64,000 nt of DNA from the NCBI GenBank assembly GCA_027490995.1, contig JAIXWY010000011.1, positions 620,001-684,000 of the forward strand, written 5' to 3'. Position 1 is the first letter of the stretch; each line of letters starts with the position of its first letter. This DNA is from Opitutaceae bacterium (GTDB taxonomy: Bacteria > Verrucomicrobiota > Verrucomicrobiia > Opitutales > Opitutaceae). The position numbers were made by a program, and so were the translations under genes. The notes under the pieces are model-generated. The model saw nothing but the letters and a program-made list of their open reading frames with translations. It searched no databases and was not told where the DNA came from. Shown in pieces: positions 26,763 through 33,709 of this stretch.

Positions 26763-27760
26763 TCCGCCGCCGTAAGATCGAGGTCTTCAGCCTCTCGTTT
26801 TTGGACTGCATCTGCTGCGGCTTTGGCGCGATGATCCTGATCTTCGTGCTCTCCATCGGCGCCCAGGGGCGCAACCAGCGTGCCACCGTCGAGGCGCTCC
26901 AGCGCATGCTCGCCGCCCACTTGGCCAGCCTCGCCCAACTCACCCAGAGCAAACAGGAGCTGGAGCGCAACTACACGGAGGCACTCGTCTTCGCAGCCGA
27001 CACCAAGCTCAAGAATTCCGACCTGCAATCCTTGCTCGATGACCTCGACCGGCAGCTATCACGTGAAAAGGCGGGTCAGGAGGCGCTGTTGGTCGACGTC
27101 GATGAGTTGCGCCGCGAGATCGCCGCGCGGCAGAAGCGCCCCGAGATGGTCCTGCCTAATGTTGACCCCGCCCCCGTCGGTGTCCCCGTCGGGAGTAATC
27201 ACATCGCGTTCGTCATTGATACCTCGGGCTCGATGCGCGACTTCAACTCGGGCCAACTCTGGCCAATCGTGATTCGCAAGGTTGAGGAGGTACTTGAAGT
27301 GTATCCGCAGGTGGATGGGATTCAGATCCTCGATGCCGACGGGCGCTTTGTGCTCGGCGAACGTGGGGGAGCCCAGTGGCTTCCCGACAGCCCCGAAACG
27401 CGCGAGGGCATCAAGCGGGCTCTTCGCCGCTACGATGTCTTCAGTGAGAGTAACCCGGTCCCGGGAATCTTCCGCGCGCTCCGCCTGCTCCACGATCCCA
27501 ACGATCCGAACATGCGCATGGGTCTTTACATTTTTGGAGACGAATTCACCGGGCTCGCTGACGCCGTGCTTCGTCGCGTCGATGAACTGAATCCCGCTAA
27601 CGAAAAGGGTGAGCGCCGCGTGGTCATCAACGCCGTCGCGTTCCCGACCACGATCCGCTTCGACGTTTCTCTCGGCAACACCGGTCTGAAGCTCGCGAAC
27701 CTCATGCGCGAACTCTGCTACCAGCACGGCGGCGCGTTCGTCGCGCTCCAGGACCTCTGA
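26759..27760 (+). CDS. Membrane-anchored VWA protein with ExbD-like helix and intact MIDAS
   Basis: This is a paralogue of the preceding gene with the same plan: membrane helix at 10-33, coiled coil at about 40-125, VWA domain at 145-333. Seventeen residues at the helix start (EVFSLSFLDCICCGFGA) are identical in the two proteins, while the rest is much more divergent. D16 corresponds to the ExbD/TolR proton-carrying Asp. The MIDAS motif DTSGS at 154-158 is canonical, so this partner should bind a divalent metal and possibly a protein ligand. It is the last gene of the operon, overlapping the first VWA gene by 4 bases and converging on a Gly-rich exported protein. Confidence 0.8.
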   Translation: MIRRRKIEVFSLSFLDCICCGFGAMILIFVLSIGAQGRNQRATVEALQRMLAAHLASLAQLTQSKQELERNYTEALVFAADTKLKNSDLQSLLDDLDRQLSREKAGQEALLVDVDELRREIAARQKRPEMVLPNVDPAPVGVPVGSNHIAFVIDTSGSMRDFNSGQLWPIVIRKVEEVLEVYPQVDGIQILDADGRFVLGERGGAQWLPDSPETREGIKRALRRYDVFSESNPVPGIFRALRLLHDPNDPNMRMGLYIFGDEFTGLADAVLRRVDELNPANEKGERRVVINAVAFPTTIRFDVSLGNTGLKLANLMRELCYQHGGAFVALQDL

Positions 27761-27787
27761 GCGGCGAGCGCGATGGCGCAGCGCCGC
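27761..27787. terminator. Imperfect hairpin after the VWA operon
   Basis: GCGGCG pairs with CGCCGC and an inner GCGC/GCGC pair surrounds a GATG loop, with an A mismatch on each side. It begins directly after the VWA2 stop and lies in the 43-base convergent gap. No T-run follows, so it may only protect the 3' end or act with Rho. Confidence 0.3.
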
Positions 27788-27803
27788 AGGCTCGCAGCGC
27801 ACC

Positions 27804-28742
27804 TCAGAGTCCGAGAATGCGCCGAAACACGCCAAGGATCGCCGACAACGGATCGCCCCCGCCCGATTGACCGCTGGAGGGAGCTCCCGGCGACCCAGGC
27901 ATACCGGCTCCCCCACCGCTGCCCTGACCAGAAGATGGACTACCCGACTGCCCCGCTTGGCTGCCCTGTCCCGCACTGGGGGCGCTGTTCCCTTGCGCCC
28001 CGGAGGCTCCGGCAGAACTGCCGCCGCCGGGCTGGCCACCCGCGCCCAGCTCGGCGACCTGCTGTCCACCGCCTAGCTCCCCCTGCCCCTGTCCTTGCCC
28101 ACGGCCCGCTGAACCCTCGGCCCCGTCGCCTTGCCGGCCCGAGCGCGCTCCACGCAGCCCGGAGACGGATTGGCCACCAGACTGCCCGTCGCTGCCGTCG
28201 CCGGCCACGGTGCCGTTGGCCCCGGCGTCGCCGCCGGTCGCGTCCGTCTTGGTTCCATCACCCGCTGCGCCCTGACCGTCTCTCCGGGCACCGTCCGGGC
28301 CGCCACGCTCGTTGCCAGAACCTTCACCAGACTCCGCGCTCCCGCCGTCGCCGGCACCGCGCGCACCGTACTTGCCCGACAACGTGAAGCGGACGAAATC
28401 CACCTTGCTCGTGGCCAACGATGCCCGGTTCTTCACCGCCGCATCGCGCACGGCCTCGAGCTCCCAAGCCTGCCGCTGCGCCTTCTCACGATCCACCAAC
28501 GGACCAAACAGAAGAGTCAGGTTCTCGTGCTGGTAGCGAACATACCACCCCTCATCGCTGAGACCGAGTCCCGTGACATCGATTCCGCCATACTTGGTCT
28601 GAAAATCGTTCGCCCCCAACTGCCAGAGCTCGGCGATGGCCTCGACCGGGTACACCACCGTCTTGGCTGAACCCCACGTCGGGAGGCATACCGCCAGCGC
28701 GAAGAGGCACAGCGAGCGGAAGCGTTGTGGAAAAGAACTCAT
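27804..28742 (-). CDS. Exported protein with Gly/Ser/Gln-rich low-complexity region
   Basis: The ATG at 28742 gives 312 residues with a signal peptide ending about residue 26 (GSAK). Residues 27-125 are an ordinary mixed-composition domain starting KTVVYPVEAIAELWQLG. From about 128 to 292 the sequence is almost only Gly, Ser, Ala, Gln, Asp and Arg, including QGQGQGELGGGQQ. It ends in a short amphipathic helix (LSAILGVFRRILGL). I know no family for it. It is the third gene after the TPR gene, facing the VWA operon, so a role as substrate or structural element of that system is plausible. The domain before the low-complexity part suggests a specific interaction. Confidence 0.6.
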   Translation of the reverse strand: MSSFPQRFRSLCLFALAVCLPTWGSAKTVVYPVEAIAELWQLGANDFQTKYGGIDVTGLGLSDEGWYVRYQHENLTLLFGPLVDREKAQRQAWELEAVRDAAVKNRASLATSKVDFVRFTLSGKYGARGAGDGGSAESGEGSGNERGGPDGARRDGQGAAGDGTKTDATGGDAGANGTVAGDGSDGQSGGQSVSGLRGARSGRQGDGAEGSAGRGQGQGQGELGGGQQVAELGAGGQPGGGSSAGASGAQGNSAPSAGQGSQAGQSGSPSSGQGSGGGAGMPGSPGAPSSGQSGGGDPLSAILGVFRRILGL

Positions 28743-28757
28743 AAGGCACCTCAATGC

Positions 28758-29480
28758 TCAAAGTCCGGACGGCATGACCTTACCCTTTTCGACACCTTGA
28801 TTCCCGCGGCCACCGGACTGCTTTCCGCCGCCCGGTGTCTTGGGATCGTAGCTTTGCGGCGTCTCCTTGCCCTTCGCCTGCGGTTCAAGACCGACCACGC
28901 TCGCAGCCGAGGCAGCGGGCAGCGTCTTGATCTGAAGCGACGCGTCGCCGATCTTCACGTCGCCGGGCTTGGACACATTGCCCTGAGACTGGCTGGCGGC
29001 CGCGCCGCCGGAAGGATCGCTGAGGCTGGCCGCTTGGGTGCCGTCCGCCACGGCATCGGCGGCACCTTGGGCCTGAATTGGCTGAGTTCCGCCACCGCCT
29101 GCCATCGCCGCCTGAGCGGCGGTCGCCACGCCTGCGGGACCGCTGGCCGACGCACTCCCGGCCGCTGCGGCGGATGCTTGCCCGCCCGTCGGCAGCGGTT
29201 CACCCGTCGCTCCGACTCGGTCGCTCTTCGCGTCCTCTTGCCCGGGCAATTCGAAGCTCCCGATCATGCCGTATTCGGGACGCTTTTCCGCGGCTTCCTT
29301 ACTGCCATCCAACAGCGCGGGATCGGGCAGCGGACCCTTGGCCGCACCGCGAGCCGGACGGGCCGACTCACGCTCCTGCTGCGCGAAGGATGACGGCACC
29401 GCGCTCAACCCAAGCACCGCCAGACACAAGGCACCGTGCACCGTCCTAGCCCGCAGGAAATCAACAATCGGGGTGTTCAT
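28758..29480 (-). CDS. Exported Ala/Gly-rich protein of unknown function
   Basis: The ATG at 29480 overlaps the stop of the TPR gene (ATGA), giving 240 residues; a frame extension to 29504 adds 8 more. A signal peptide ends near residue 34 (SSFAQQ). The mature part has a short mixed segment (PEYGMIGSFELPGQ). Ala/Gly/Ser-rich sequence covers about 85-165. A Lys/Gly-rich tail with PKTPGGGKQSGGRG follows. No known domain is visible. Together with the next gene it forms a pair of exported low-complexity proteins translated with the TPR protein. Confidence 0.55.
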   Translation of the reverse strand: MNTPIVDFLRARTVHGALCLAVLGLSAVPSSFAQQERESARPARGAAKGPLPDPALLDGSKEAAEKRPEYGMIGSFELPGQEDAKSDRVGATGEPLPTGGQASAAAAGSASASGPAGVATAAQAAMAGGGGTQPIQAQGAADAVADGTQAASLSDPSGGAAASQSQGNVSKPGDVKIGDASLQIKTLPAASAASVVGLEPQAKGKETPQSYDPKTPGGGKQSGGRGNQGVEKGKVMPSGL

Positions 29481-31195
29481 GCTTTGTCGGCCTTGAGAGT
29501 ACAAATCACCGAGACCACCGGCGCCGGAGCACCGTTGTTTCGGACCTGGAGAGAGAGCAGCACGTCCTGATATCCCTTGCGCCGACCGATGACCTCATAA
29601 TTGCCCGGCAGGATCTTGACCTTGGTCTCCTCGGCTTGCCCGAGCAGCCGGAAGTTAGTGATCGAAATCCACGTCTTCCCATCACCCTTGAACGTGATCT
29701 CTACCGGTTGATTCTGCTGGTACAGCAGATCGCGCAACTGAGCGAGACGCTCGGTGACCGGCAGGTACTCCGGCTTGAGCGACATCGCCTTGTTGAAATC
29801 GCGGATGGCCGACTGAAACTCCGCTCGAGCGGCCTTCTGCTCCGCGACCTCGATGAGCTTGTAGTACTCGAGGAGGGTTCGAATGACCCGGCCGGAGCGA
29901 GCGTAGCCCTCCTTAGCCTCGACGTGATCGGGCTTGAGTTGGAGCGCCTCATAGTAGGCACCGCGCGCCTCCTTCCACTGATACTGGTTTTCGTAGGCGA
30001 AGGCCTTGGCGACGGCGGAGTCGACGGCATCCTGATGAGCCTTGGCCCGAGCGGCGGCGAGCTGCTCCTTGACCTCATCCGCCTTGGGCGAAACCGCGAG
30101 CGCCTTCTCGAACTCCGAGATCGCGACGGTCCAATCGCGCTTGGCATACGCAGCCTTCGCGGTCGCGAGGGCCGCGCTGAAGCGCGTCTCACGCTCCAGT
30201 CGCAGCGCGCGCGCCTTGCCCTGCTGGGCGGTGGCGTTGAAGGAATCCAGAGCGAACGCCTTCTCGTACGCGCTGGCCGCTTCGGCGTAGCGCGTCGCCG
30301 CCTCCAGTCGGGTAGCCTCCTGCAGCAACGCATGCACTTGGCCCGCGTTCTCCGCGCGCTTGAGACCCTTTAGAGCGAGTTCGTTCCCGGGGGACTTCTC
30401 CAGCGTCGCGCGGAACGCCCCCTCCGCCTCACCGCGCTGTCCGTCCACCAACGCCCGCTGTCCACGCGTGAGATTGCTTTCGACAAACGCGCCCAGGGCG
30501 TCCTCCGCGCGCTTGAGCTCCGCAAATCCACGATCGAACGCGCGCTTGGCGGCGAGGAAGCTTCCTTCGAGCATGAACTGCCGTCCGCTCCCGGCCGCGG
30601 CGAACGCGGCCTCCAACGCATCCGGAGCAAGACTGCGCGCCCGCTCCAAATCCTGGATCCGGGCAAGGATGGTGTCGTACGCCGTTTGAGCTTCGCCCCG
30701 GGCTTTGACCGACTGTGCAAACTCGTCGATCTCGCGGTTCAGGAACTCGAACTGCGTCAGCGCGGCCGCAAAACTTCGCGACGTCAGGAGCGCCTCACCC
30801 GCGAGAAACGACTTCTCAAGAAGAATCAGCTTTTCGAGTTGCCGCGGGTGATCGGTCGGGAGCTTGCGGATCTCCGCCAACGCCTTGCCCGCGGTCTCGC
30901 GTGCGAGTTCCGCCTTCGACTGACTCACGAACGCCGCGCCGGGGTTCGCTGCACTCGCCCCTTCCGGTCCCGGCACGTGAGGCGCCCGGGCCACGAAGAC
31001 CTCGGGCCCGAAAACGAGTTTGATGCCGCGAATCACCAAACCCGCAGCGAACAACAGCCCAAAGAAACCACCCACCGTCCACGCCAAGATCCGCCACCAC
31101 GACAGACGGCGACGCACGGGCGCACTGCCCGCATCCGGATTCCAGTGAATCACCCGATGCTTACGACTCGTGGGGGGGAGCGGCTCGTCAGCCAT
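29477..31195 (-). CDS. Membrane TPR protein with PEGA-like C-terminal domain
   Basis: The 572-residue protein has a basic cytoplasmic N terminus of about 34 residues, one membrane helix at 35-61, then an extracytoplasmic region. This region contains helical TPR-type repeats from about 90 to 480 (for example YAEAASAYEKAFALDSFNA and WKEARGAYYEALQLKPDHV). The last 75 residues are beta-rich with GNYEVIGRRKGYQDVLLSLQ, resembling PEGA domains that bind cell wall or other surface polymers. It starts a three-gene minus-strand operon with the two exported Gly-rich proteins, facing the ExbB-VWA operon. It probably acts as the periplasmic scaffold of that locus. The start follows CTTTTTCCCCACC. Confidence 0.72.
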   Translation of the reverse strand: MADEPLPPTSRKHRVIHWNPDAGSAPVRRRLSWWRILAWTVGGFFGLLFAAGLVIRGIKLVFGPEVFVARAPHVPGPEGASAANPGAAFVSQSKAELARETAGKALAEIRKLPTDHPRQLEKLILLEKSFLAGEALLTSRSFAAALTQFEFLNREIDEFAQSVKARGEAQTAYDTILARIQDLERARSLAPDALEAAFAAAGSGRQFMLEGSFLAAKRAFDRGFAELKRAEDALGAFVESNLTRGQRALVDGQRGEAEGAFRATLEKSPGNELALKGLKRAENAGQVHALLQEATRLEAATRYAEAASAYEKAFALDSFNATAQQGKARALRLERETRFSAALATAKAAYAKRDWTVAISEFEKALAVSPKADEVKEQLAAARAKAHQDAVDSAVAKAFAYENQYQWKEARGAYYEALQLKPDHVEAKEGYARSGRVIRTLLEYYKLIEVAEQKAARAEFQSAIRDFNKAMSLKPEYLPVTERLAQLRDLLYQQNQPVEITFKGDGKTWISITNFRLLGQAEETKVKILPGNYEVIGRRKGYQDVLLSLQVRNNGAPAPVVSVICTLKADKA

Positions 31196-31231
31196 GGTGG
31201 GGAAAAAGTGAGGTGAAACTCCGAGTACCGC

Positions 31232-31260
31232 TTCGGACGCTTAAAGTCGACTCGTCCGAA
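31232..31260. promoter_or_regulatory. Inverted repeat TTCGGACG-N13-CGTCCGAA upstream of TPR gene
   Basis: A perfect 8-bp inverted repeat spaced by 13 bases, whose spacer contains the 8-base palindrome AGTCGACT. It is 37 bases before the TPR gene start and 181 bases before the divergent M48 gene. The arrangement suits a dimeric repressor or activator site for the TPR/Gly-rich operon. Confidence 0.4.
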
Positions 31261-31440
31261 ACGTCACCCGGTGGCTTGCCGTGGGCGCGCGGCACCCACC
31301 GCTAGCACCCAAACTGTAGCCGGATCTCGCTGGTCCGCAAGGGGCGAGTGCACGCCTTGCGATTCGACGACGGCACGACAAACGTGAAGGCACCTCAGCG
31401 GCGTTTCCTTGTCCAGACTACCTCTACCCTAGACCCAGCT

Positions 31441-32262
31441 ATGACCGCGCGAACCTTCCTCTGCCTCCCCATCCTGCTGACGTCGTTGACGATGGTTGGC
31501 TGTTACCAGGTCCCCGTGACCGGGCGCCGGGCCCTCGATCTCACCTCCGACGTGGAACTCGCCAAGGTGTCCACCCGGGCCTTCGACGAAATCAAGTCCC
31601 GCCATCGCCGCTCCACGGACCGGACCCGAGTAGATCAGGTGCAACGGGTCGGCGAGCGGATCGCCCGGGTGGTGTTCTGGGACATGCCCAACGCCGACTG
31701 GGAATTCGTGTTGTTCGACGACGCACGGCAGATCAACGCCTTCGCCATGGCCGGCGGCAAAGTCGGGGTGTTTTCCGGTCTCTTCCGCATCGCGGACACG
31801 GACGATGAACTCGCTTCCGTCATTGCCCACGAAATCGCCCACGTCACGGCGCGGCATGTGCACGAACGGCTTTCGCAGGAGATGCTGGCGCAGGCCGGCG
31901 GCGTCATCGGAGGCGTTGGGTTGATGGGGGCCGGAGCAGGCTCACTCACCACCTCGACCCTGCTCGGGCTGTACGACAGCACGGCCACCCTGCAGATGCT
32001 CGCCTATGACCGGGACAAAGAGAAGGAAGCGGACTACATCGGGCTCATGTACGCCGCGCGGGCGGGATTCGACCCGGAAGCTGCGATCTCCGTTCTGGAA
32101 AAACTCGAGGCCGAAACAGGCTCGCAACCCCGCCCACCTGCGTTCGCTTCCACGCATCCCCCCACTCCGGATCGCATCGTCCAACTCCGCGACGCCATGC
32201 CGAAGGCACTGGAAGTCTACCGCGCCGCTGCCAACCGCCCCACGCCAGCCGTCGTGCGCTGA
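31441..32262 (+). CDS. M48-family zinc metalloprotease lipoprotein (LoiP/YggG-like)
   Basis: Envelope proteases of this type take part in outer-membrane protein quality control. The ATG at 31441 gives 273 residues with a lipobox LTMVGC (Cys21). The zinc motif HEIAH is at 130-134 within VIAHEIAHVTARHVHE, and the third ligand is in EKEADYIGL. The domain opens with YQVPVTGRRAL, as in LoiP/BepA-type proteins, but lacks the BepA TPR domain. A longer frame to 31348 lacks a signal peptide and is rejected. It is divergent from the TPR gene. Confidence 0.9.
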   Translation: MTARTFLCLPILLTSLTMVGCYQVPVTGRRALDLTSDVELAKVSTRAFDEIKSRHRRSTDRTRVDQVQRVGERIARVVFWDMPNADWEFVLFDDARQINAFAMAGGKVGVFSGLFRIADTDDELASVIAHEIAHVTARHVHERLSQEMLAQAGGVIGGVGLMGAGAGSLTTSTLLGLYDSTATLQMLAYDRDKEKEADYIGLMYAARAGFDPEAAISVLEKLEAETGSQPRPPAFASTHPPTPDRIVQLRDAMPKALEVYRAAANRPTPAVVR

Positions 32263-32359
32263 ACCAGAGTCTCTGCCGGCTACGCTCGCACCGCCCTTCA
32301 ACGGTCCGGCTCTCGGTCATCGGGACCCCAGTCCGTGGCGGTTGCCGAATCGCCGCTGA

Positions 32360-32371
32360 CGCAAGCTTGCG
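32360..32371. promoter_or_regulatory. 12-bp perfect palindrome upstream of P450 gene
   Basis: CGCAAGCTTGCG lies 36 bases before the P450 GTG start in the 145-base gap after the M48 gene. It is continuous and perfectly symmetric, which suits a dimeric repressor. No regulator gene is adjacent. Confidence 0.35.
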
Positions 32372-32407
32372 CCGCACCGCTACGGGACGCACGCTCACCT
32401 TTTTCCC

Positions 32408-33649
32408 GTGAGCAAGCCCCTCGTTCCTCCCGATCTCGACGAAATGCTCGTCTCCAGCGCGATGCTGAGCGACCCCTTCCCGGCCTACACTCGGCTGCGG
32501 CAGGAAGCTCCGATCGCTTGGAGCCACCGCTGGAACGCGTGGATCGTCTCGCGTTACACCGATGTCGATGTCTCGCTCCGCGACAAAGAGAACCTCTCCA
32601 ACGAAAATCGTCAGGCGTTGCTCTTCGATGACATGGCCCCGGAGCAGCGTGAGGCACTCGCCAAGCTGCGCCACTACTACGCCCAGAAAGACGTGATCGG
32701 CTCCGATCCCCCCGATCACACGCGGATGCGCGGACTGGTCCAGAAAGCGTTCACGCCCCGAACGGTGGCCTCCCTCCAGCCCCGGGTAGAGACGCTGGCC
32801 CGGGAAATGGTCGAAGCGGCGGTAGCCCAAGGGGAGTTCGATTTCGTGGCAGACGTCGCTCATCCTCTGCCGGTGGTCTTGATCGCCGAGTTGCTGGGAG
32901 CTCCGCCGGAGGACAGACACCTCTTCAAGCGCTGGTCATCGGACATCCTTGGATTCCAGGGCTCCGGCCGCACGGCGTTCGCCAGCGCGCTCACCTCGCA
33001 GCAGAGCTTGACCGAGCTCTTCACGTACATGACGACGCTCATCGAGGATCGTCGCAAGAACCCGCGCGAAGACCTGATCAGCGTTCTCGCCGCGGCCGAG
33101 GAAAACGGCGCGCGCCTCAGTCGCGACGAACTGCTCGCGACGTGCAACACGTTGCTGACGGCTGGGCACGAGACCACGACCAATCTCATCGGAAACCTTC
33201 TGCGTGAGCTCCTGGCGGATCCTTCCCACTGGGAGGCGATTCGTGCACAGCCGCGCTTGATTCCGAACGCAATCGACGAGTCGCTTCGACTCGACGCGCC
33301 CAAGCAGCGCAACTTCCGCCGCATCAAGCGGGCGCACTCTTTTGGCGGTGTCGATCTCCCCGCGGATCAGATGATCTTCCAGTTGATCGGCTCGGCCAAC
33401 CGCGATCCCGAGGTATTCACCCACCCGGATCGGTTCGAACTGGAGCGCCGGAACGCGCGCGATCATTTGAGCTTCGGTGCGGGCATGCATTTCTGCCTCG
33501 GCGCCGGTCTGGCTCGCTCGGAGGCATCCGTCGTGCTCACGCGCCTGATCGAAGCGGCACCGAACCTGCGCCTTTCCGGGCACCCGCACACGTGGCAGGA
33601 GCGGGCCCAGTTCCGCGGCCCGGGCGCCCTGTGGGTGCGGGTAAAGTAG
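32408..33649 (+). CDS. Cytochrome P450
   Basis: A soluble 413-residue bacterial P450 that would hydroxylate a small hydrophobic substrate using electrons from a ferredoxin partner. The oxygen-activating I-helix motif AGHETTT, the ESLR motif and the heme-binding loop FGAGMHFCLGAG with ligand C363 are all present. The segment SDPPDHTRMRGLVQKAFTPR is typical of class I bacterial P450s. The start is GTG preceded by ACCTTTTTCCC. No ferredoxin, reductase or biosynthetic gene is nearby, so the substrate and redox partner are unknown. It converges on the subtilase gene. Confidence 0.95.
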   Translation: MSKPLVPPDLDEMLVSSAMLSDPFPAYTRLRQEAPIAWSHRWNAWIVSRYTDVDVSLRDKENLSNENRQALLFDDMAPEQREALAKLRHYYAQKDVIGSDPPDHTRMRGLVQKAFTPRTVASLQPRVETLAREMVEAAVAQGEFDFVADVAHPLPVVLIAELLGAPPEDRHLFKRWSSDILGFQGSGRTAFASALTSQQSLTELFTYMTTLIEDRRKNPREDLISVLAAAEENGARLSRDELLATCNTLLTAGHETTTNLIGNLLRELLADPSHWEAIRAQPRLIPNAIDESLRLDAPKQRNFRRIKRAHSFGGVDLPADQMIFQLIGSANRDPEVFTHPDRFELERRNARDHLSFGAGMHFCLGAGLARSEASVVLTRLIEAAPNLRLSGHPHTWQERAQFRGPGALWVRVK

Positions 33650-33676
33650 GCCCCGTAGGTCCGCCCCCCTCACGTG

Positions 33677-33709
33677 GTGCGGCGCGCGCAGCATCGCGCG
33701 CTCGCCGCA
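33677..33709. terminator. GC-rich hairpin between P450 and subtilase genes
   Basis: TGCGGCG pairs with CGCCGCA, with a partly paired CGCGC/GCGCG inner stem and a small bulge. It sits exactly in the convergent gap, ending at the subtilase stop. No T-run follows on either strand, so an intrinsic mechanism is doubtful. Confidence 0.3.

Noticed and set aside
23315..27760. Zorya-type anti-phage system, because of a MotA/ExbB-like channel.
   Set aside because: There is no OmpA-domain ZorB, no helicase and no nuclease; the partners are VWA proteins and an Hsp70/actin-fold protein.
27860..28380. The Gly/Ser-rich coding stretch as a tandem DNA repeat or CRISPR-like array.
   Set aside because: There is no constant period or spacer structure, only biased codons in an exported protein.
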